This document shows, piece after piece, positions 60,901 to 64,000 of a DNA stretch of 64,000 bases; the first letter of the stretch is position 1, and every line of letters starts with the position of its first letter. The notes under the pieces were generated by a model. It was given only the letters and a program-made list of their open reading frames with translations, did no database searches and was not told the DNA's origin. Both the position numbers and the translations under genes were made by a program. Source of the stretch: Paragordius varius (taxonomy: Eukaryota > Nematomorpha); assembly GCA_964247055.1 (NCBI GenBank), contig OZ176053.1:1798001-1862000 (forward strand), written 5' to 3'.

Positions 60901-63900
60901 GAAATAACAATATACCCGCAATGAAAAGGATCCCTAAAAGTTCCATCCGTTGTACAGTTAAATGCATTAGCCTTCCAACCGTTTATACAATAGTCCTTAA
61001 TTTCAGTTTCATTAGTATAAGCATGGGCTGGCGTGGTAGCTATGGAGTTATCCTGTGTTGAAGAGGTTACAGAACTTGAAGTAGGCAGATCCTGGCCTTC
61101 AGTGGTTGCAACTTGCGTCGTAGTGGTAGAAAGAACAGGCGGATTTGTTTGTAAACTTAATTGTTCTATAATAGAATTCATATATAATCATTATAAATCG
61201 CTTTTTAAACTATTTAAAACCATAATATAAATTATTTGGTTATCTAAGGTTATGGATTACATTATATCTCGAATAATCCTAGCTCATAAATGAATCCAAA
61301 ATATGTCCTGTATAAAAATAATGCGACATTTATCACATTTTGAATCAAATTATTGATATGGAAATCACAAATATTTTTGGCGGAAAACGCCATCTTTATG
61401 TCGTTATTAAATCTTTATTAGACTGTATTTAAAGTCATTAACTTATAAAAAAACTTTTTAAATCCATTTGTAAAACCTGTTGACGTGAGAGGCTTTGTAT
61501 AAGGGGTAGTACCACTTGGCTCCGTTGTTACGATGACTGACGATGATGGTTCAATATATGAATCGGTACTTACCAAGTTTCCAACAGTCTCAACAGAGGG
61601 GGCAAGCGATGTTTCTGAACTAGGTTGTTGGGTTAAAACTACCCGCCCGGGTTCAGCTGATGAGAGGGGTTGGACTGATGTTTGATCCGAGGTCGGAACA
61701 ACGTAGGGAACGTAAGGAGTATAAGGAACTGGAGGTAAAGTTGGACAGGTGAAAACCGTTGGTGCTTGTGTACTAGGGATCGGTGGTCTATAATTAGATT
61801 TAGGGGAAAAATTATATGTTTAATTTATTTTTAGTCTAGGGTTGAGCCATTTAAAACAAATTTTAATTAATGGACGAATAGCTTTAACGTATTTTTAATG
61901 CTTAGGCAAGTATCCTGATTTTATTTTTTGTAAATATTTATCAGTTAAAGCCAAATTTCTGGACTCGAAAAAAAAGGATTTAATTTCTAGGTAAATAAAT
62001 GCATCAGATTTACCTATCCAACATTTTATATTTTAAGACTTTTCGATCCAATAATATAGCTCTTATTGGTACTTTACATTCGAAAAATATAAGATTAAAA
62101 ATTTAGTTTAAAATTTACTGGGCTGTTGGTATGACTTGTGGTTGACCCCCGCATACATTGTACTCCTGGAGTCGAGATTTAATGTAATTTATCAAAGGGT
62201 ATTTTCCCTCCCCACAATTAACTCCGGCATGATCGTCGAGAGCCAAACTCCATACCATAGCTCCACCCAAACAATTTTGAAATGTGTAATCAAGCTAGGC
62301 ATACAGTTAAAAAAATGAATTTATTCAAAGTAAAAGACATTTTAAGAGAACCATATTATTAATATATTGTTTTTTTAATGTCGCTCATCAGCATTTTGGA
62401 ATTAATGGGATATAAATTGTTCCACGCTATTCTATAACCTTAATGTAATTAAATATAGTTTATGTTGGAAAAAATAAGGTTTAAAAAAGTATGATTTGTC
62501 ATTTATTTTACACGTTTTATCTGTATTTCAATTTTTATTGTAAATAAATTTTTTCATTACATATTTACGAAAAATTCTAAATTTATTTAAAAATTATATA
62601 AAGCATACCTTGTGTTTTAAACTTTCCTTGTTATCGTAACCAAACCATTGGTCACCCTTAAAAGTGTATGGGACGCGTCCTTCATCATCCCATCGGGAGT
62701 GATAACCTTCATTTTTAACCCGTTGACATAGCTAAAAAATAGGGATTTTACAAAATAAAGATATATCTACAAAAAATATACTAGTTCCTTTCATTGAACC
62801 AGTTATACTCACCAAAAAACTTTAGTCAGCCAAAAAAGATAATATATAGATTAATTCATGGTGTTGCCAGATAGACTCAAAATAATTACGACAAAAAATT
62901 TAATATATAATTCAATAATTTAGCAGGGCTGTCTAAAAAAGGTTTAAACGGTATACAATTTTAAATTACCTCGTAATATCCTAGGATACCATCTTCTTTA
63001 GTATATCTCCCGGGGCGAGCTGGCCCGCTTGCGGTTAAGTTTCTAAAGGCATTAGCTGGATTCGAAGCCAAGTCATCGGGTATAGCTTGATTAAGGGTAA
63101 AACCTCTCCCGTATGTTGGCATACCTACAATAATTTTGTTTTTATCCATTCCATGATCCAACCAATAGTCGATTGCCCATACCTATACATATTGTTATAA
63201 AAATAATTAATTATTCAACACTTTCGATACATGGTAGTTTTTTCAGCATTTTTTTAGGTTTTTTGTTTTATATCTTATTAAATATTTTTAATTTATACTT
63301 TAAATTTTAGTTTATATTTTAATTTTATTCCTACGTTTGACAAAGATTACTAGTAATAATTGAAAATTAACCCAATAAATTTATTAAATTTTAGCTGAAT
63401 TAAAATTGCAATAATAAAAGAAATAATATTGTTCAAATTTTAAAATGATTATATAATATAAAATTTTAAATTATTTAACTTAAAAAATTTACGCACCTTC
63501 CAATTTTATTTTTACCCAAAATCGTTCTCGTTGACCATACAAATTAAAAGATGTTTTTATGTAAAAGGGGATGTTTGTAAAATATATTTATGTAATATGT
63601 GATAATTATAATTATATGGCAAATTATGGCACTACCAAACTAAGGGTATCTACACTCGAATTGTAAGGTGCATTGAGCCCGGTGTTGGATTCCCAAGCGC
63701 CGTGGAAATCATAAGTAAGAAGATTGATAAAGTCCAAATATCTGGGAAAATAAAAATAAGTTACCCCAATGGTTATATTTAAAAAAGATGGGAAAATATG
63801 AATGTAAATTAGTAAAAATTTTAAAATAGTGACAAATAAAACAAAATAGCCTTTTTAAAATAATTTTTTTCCAGTTTTTAACCTAAAGTATTAAAAATGC

Positions 63901-64000
63901 TTTATACTTGTTTAATTCAGCTACATGATAACCACTATCAATTTTATCTTTCCCCGCTGAGACTGCTGCCGTCAATAGGAGTTTCTTTCCGGAGGCATCA
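45931..64000 (-). CDS. multidomain chitinase (GH18-CBM14-CBM14-GH18 plus long C-terminus), 5' end beyond window
   Basis: Secreted-type GH18 chitinase, at least 1,670 residues. Exons from 5': 63908-64000, 63636-63741, 62970-63182, 62609-62731, 62119-62294, 61477-61787, 60916-61165, 60486-60673, 59858-60206, 59171-59562, 58561-58728, 58353-58449, 57459-57627, 57060-57181, 56806-56911, 56345-56530, 48913-49041, 48525-48695, 47860-48148, 45931-47309; phases all agree. GH18-A (C-terminal half in window): LLTYDFHGAWE, VGMPTYGRGFTL, GGAMVWSLALDDHAG. Then a Thr/Ser/Pro linker; two six-cysteine CBM14 domains (FHCGYYYECV, DCRYYWECVPAGG); GH18-B with FCYYTSWDQW, VGLGGWNAGG and intact catalytic DGIDLDWEYPG (DxxDxDxE), MTYDMNGWW, IGIPTYGRTF, GAIVWDLALDDH. 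The last ~560 residues match no domain I know. Intron 16 (7.3 kb) holds nested transposons. Confidence 0.9.
47368..47650. mobile_element. CAGT-type MITE in the last chitinase intron
   Basis: The left arm 'gataaaacgtaaaaacataaagacaattttttttcaaaagacaaccatact' and its mirrored right arm 'aaaaatattcgtctttatacgttttatccgtat' are present. Ends slightly degraded. Confidence 0.6.
47651..47822. mobile_element. second, truncated CAGT-type MITE abutting the first
   Basis: Only the right half of the family is present: 'ggattaaaaaagtatggttgcctttttctagcaaaaatatttttatttttgcgttttgtccgcataatttcagtttt'. It follows the previous copy directly, so the pair may be a partial tandem duplication. Confidence 0.5.
49310..49495. 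mobile_element. left half of a CAGT-type MITE split by retrotransposons
   Basis: It begins ACAGTAAAAATTGAAACTAT and carries 'cggacaaaacg...aaagacaaatttttttttcaaaagaccatgcttttttgaaacctt'. The matching right half lies 6.7 kb away at 56160-56253. Confidence 0.7.
49686..50630 (+). CDS. LINE L3 endonuclease domain (EEP)
   Basis: 314-residue frame: IRIATWNLRGSY, ILGISESHIP (catalytic Glu), YAPTSSY, FILGDFNSIIG, YIWRSPCQRYRNQIDFIL and the terminal SDCYSDHNLLIAKL (Asp-His). All active-site motifs of the AP-endonuclease fold are present. It ends in TAA where related elements continue into the linker and RT. Confidence 0.88.
   Translation: MLKSRNLSIRIATWNLRGSYKNHKLDIVVNEMTKHKIDILGISESHIPSTGTLEFDNHILYYSGHDSSKYNGVGIIMNKKLANLSDIFNPINDRIIAIRIQTTPQPITILQIYAPTSSYSDDDCEKFYSDLDLAISQISKKDIIFILGDFNSIIGTDKTPPMTGGMGLGIKNERGDRLIEFYANHRFFVANSFFKQPKRRLYIWRSPCQRYRNQIDFILGMVKYKSSFQNVKCLPGSDCYSDHNLLIAKLRIKLQLPKTSKPTRTRLDYDTIDDKFSTALSNRFDCLDHNSENYQDINFFWNDIYTFCRDTAKK
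50631..51483 (+). pseudogene. LINE L3 linker and RT N-terminal half, frameshifted and truncated
   Basis: The charged linker lies in other frames at 50631-50857 and 50858-50993. The RT from 50994 has STGKSEGHKDIP, DWCTSIMIPILKK, YRTIALINQVSKVFL, QAGFRKGRGCRD and FVDFSKAFDSI (motif A). The frame leaves LINE homology after KALKQLGV (51483) and reads into the LTR. Motif C (YADD type) is absent. Confidence 0.85.
51484..51777 (+). repeat. 5' LTR of a Ty3-type retrotransposon
   Basis: About 294 bp beginning TGTATTATGC and ending ..GATAACA, the usual TG...CA form. It has a TATA-like tatatatacacc (about 51692), an aataaa (about 51719), and right after it TTGGTGGCAATTCGAG, a primer-binding-site-like start (TGG complementary to a tRNA CCA end). 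An imperfect direct repeat (tgtattatgcaaatctgaaa / tgtattatatgcaaatgtga) opens it. No second copy was found. Confidence 0.7.
51844..53355 (+). pseudogene. Ty3-type gag, protease and start of RT
   Basis: 503-residue frame. Capsid-like region (residues 1-180), Asn-rich linker, two zinc knuckles near residues 222-258 (CNRCGNSHGPNKC, CNKCGKPHHFAKMC), aspartic protease motif SDTGADISVIS near residue 298, and the RT N-terminal region (KVWPCRRVPFPL, EVRICSDFRVTINKW). It leaves the correct frame near 53310; the continuation is in the next frame. Confidence 0.85.
53310..54317 (+). pseudogene. Ty3-type reverse transcriptase and RNase H
   Basis: FTKIDLKDAYLQM (motif A), RMPFGLSTAP, YLDDVLVTG (catalytic Asp pair), FLGFLTFRERFIP and RNase H ETDASDIGFG...YSTIEKELKAIVFALEKF with TDHLPL. 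The frame ends at 54317 through a second frameshift; the next conserved block (YQAGPKNRADYLSR) is in the adjacent frame. Confidence 0.88.
54415..56133 (+). CDS. chimeric open frame: Ty3-type integrase fused to LINE C-terminal tail
   Basis: 572 uninterrupted residues. Residues 1-395 are integrase: zinc-binding H-H-C-C region (YLHSGHNNVETMKA..CSSCQVNK), catalytic core with IDIAGPVDGYYW, VISDNASYFSN and HPKSNGMVERLVG (D,D,E), and a C-terminal WRAGDVVDRTGLLSYSVW module. After an Asn-rich stretch (NNSNDSNIDNNNNNN) the frame passes directly into LINE L3 tail sequence: KRRIAIAKAV, FPTFMYGGESWTL, WVWRKLLQTKWTDKV, FFGHIMRSS, RRRTRWMDNI. The junction is near 55598. Whether it is expressed is unknown; it probably arose by deletion. 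Confidence 0.8.
   Translation: MVTRYLRFLNCHNVPLSRDEIRRETVKDKILQKVIKAIHNQDWSDVELAGFTNRKGEISYQYGLLSLNDRIIIPESLQSNVVNYLHSGHNNVETMKAMARFTCFWPKLENDLVRRYSECSSCQVNKPSLGENPTYQWDPNAAIWERLHIDIAGPVDGYYWLLLIDSSSKWSEGFMLKRVNSVNILHKLEETFARFGFPRTVISDNASYFSNSYFTSTLTNLGIKHVRVTPYHPKSNGMVERLVGTLKGKYRKIKNDNISPQEAFNTTLWSYRNSIHATTKETPFQLLFKRVSQTPLTWINTKATILDAPRPRREFSINQPVMMRNEQNFGWRAGDVVDRTGLLSYSVWDQVNQKIVRKHADQLKHVDLPANSPAPVTPNNSNDSNIDNNNNNNGTPEIKRRIAIAKAVTFKYNRLWMSHDIKLQTKIRLIKATVFPTFMYGGESWTLKKYDERLINSFELWVWRKLLQTKWTDKVSNTTILNKINPEMSLLGSLTRQKLSFFGHIMRSSSLEKSLMLGKVSGARKRRRRRTRWMDNIHKKTNQSLSDLNTKTGNRNEWRSFIFNVAISRNRL
55598..56155 (+). mobile_element. LINE L3, 3' part with (CAA)n tail
   Basis: C-terminal region of the same endonuclease-RT element as 49500-51483. 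It ends just after the stop codon in a short acaacaacaac tail (about 56137-56152). The RT catalytic core between the two parts is missing. Confidence 0.8.
56160..56253. mobile_element. right half of the split CAGT-type MITE
   Basis: 'tcgtcttttgaaaataaatattagtctgtatatttttacgttttgtccgtatatttttaatttttactgta' is the family right arm and pairs with 49310-49495. Confidence 0.7.
57225..57395. mobile_element. very degenerate CAGT-type MITE remnant
   Basis: Only 'aaaactaaagacaaataatatttta' and a few mirrored bases near 57360 recall the family. Tentative. Confidence 0.25.
60745..60772. repeat. (TA)n microsatellite
   Basis: Short TA run in a chitinase intron. Confidence 0.7.
62450..62550. mobile_element. 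right-half remnant of a CAGT-type MITE
   Basis: 'aataaggtttaaaaaagtatgatttgtcatttattttacacgttttatctgtatttcaatttttattgta' matches the family right arm; the left arm is not seen. Confidence 0.5.

Overview
This window is AT-rich eukaryotic DNA with spliceosomal (GT/AG) introns. The gene content is animal: a Golgi stacking protein, a GPI transamidase subunit, an RBM5/RBM10-type splicing factor, NEDD8, an LSM-domain NatC subunit, TFIID subunit TAF11, and a very large multidomain chitinase with CBM14 chitin-binding domains. It is best read as an invertebrate metazoan nuclear contig. I cannot fix the phylum. Very short introns (29-33 bp) near the 5' ends of genes are reminiscent of flatworms or mesozoans, while a GH18/CBM14 chitinase is common in ecdysozoans and lophotrochozoans. 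All exon boundaries were inferred by eye from reading frame, splice phase and family conservation; consecutive internal exons are phase-consistent.

Layout. 1-5.6 kb: no gene; a degenerate satellite with a ~305-314 bp unit (about 2.86-4.65 kb) and an RTE-like repeat tail. 5.65-11.81 kb (minus): GRASP/GORASP, 12 exons. 11.90-16.21 kb (plus): PIGK/GPI8, 7 exons, divergent from GRASP with about 90 bp between start codons. 16.4-20.3 kb: two copies of an inverted-repeat element whose arms hold 21-bp tandem units. 21.1-43.27 kb (plus): the RBM5/10-like gene with at least 22 exons, whose introns carry MITEs, two non-LTR retrotransposons and two arrays that repeat the preceding exon/intron junction. 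43.40-43.64 kb (minus): intronless NEDD8. 43.69-45.60 kb (plus): an NAA38-like LSM reading frame followed, in the same frame and after one stop codon and 9 nt, by TAF11. 45.93-64.0 kb (minus): a chitinase running off the right edge, with two GH18 domains of matching exon structure, two CBM14 domains between them, and a long unrecognised C-terminus. One of its introns holds a nest of three elements: a MITE, split by a non-LTR retrotransposon, itself interrupted by a Ty3-type LTR retrotransposon with no 3' LTR and with its integrase frame fused to the tail of the non-LTR element.

The host genes are mostly core cell biology (Golgi, GPI anchoring, splicing, neddylation, N-terminal acetylation, transcription) and form no pathway cluster. 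The unusual material is the mobile and repetitive DNA: two TIR families with different sequences but the same TATACCATTT terminus and the same 21-bp subterminal period, tandem duplication of 5' splice sites inside two RBM5 introns, and a MITE end lying exactly at a splice donor.
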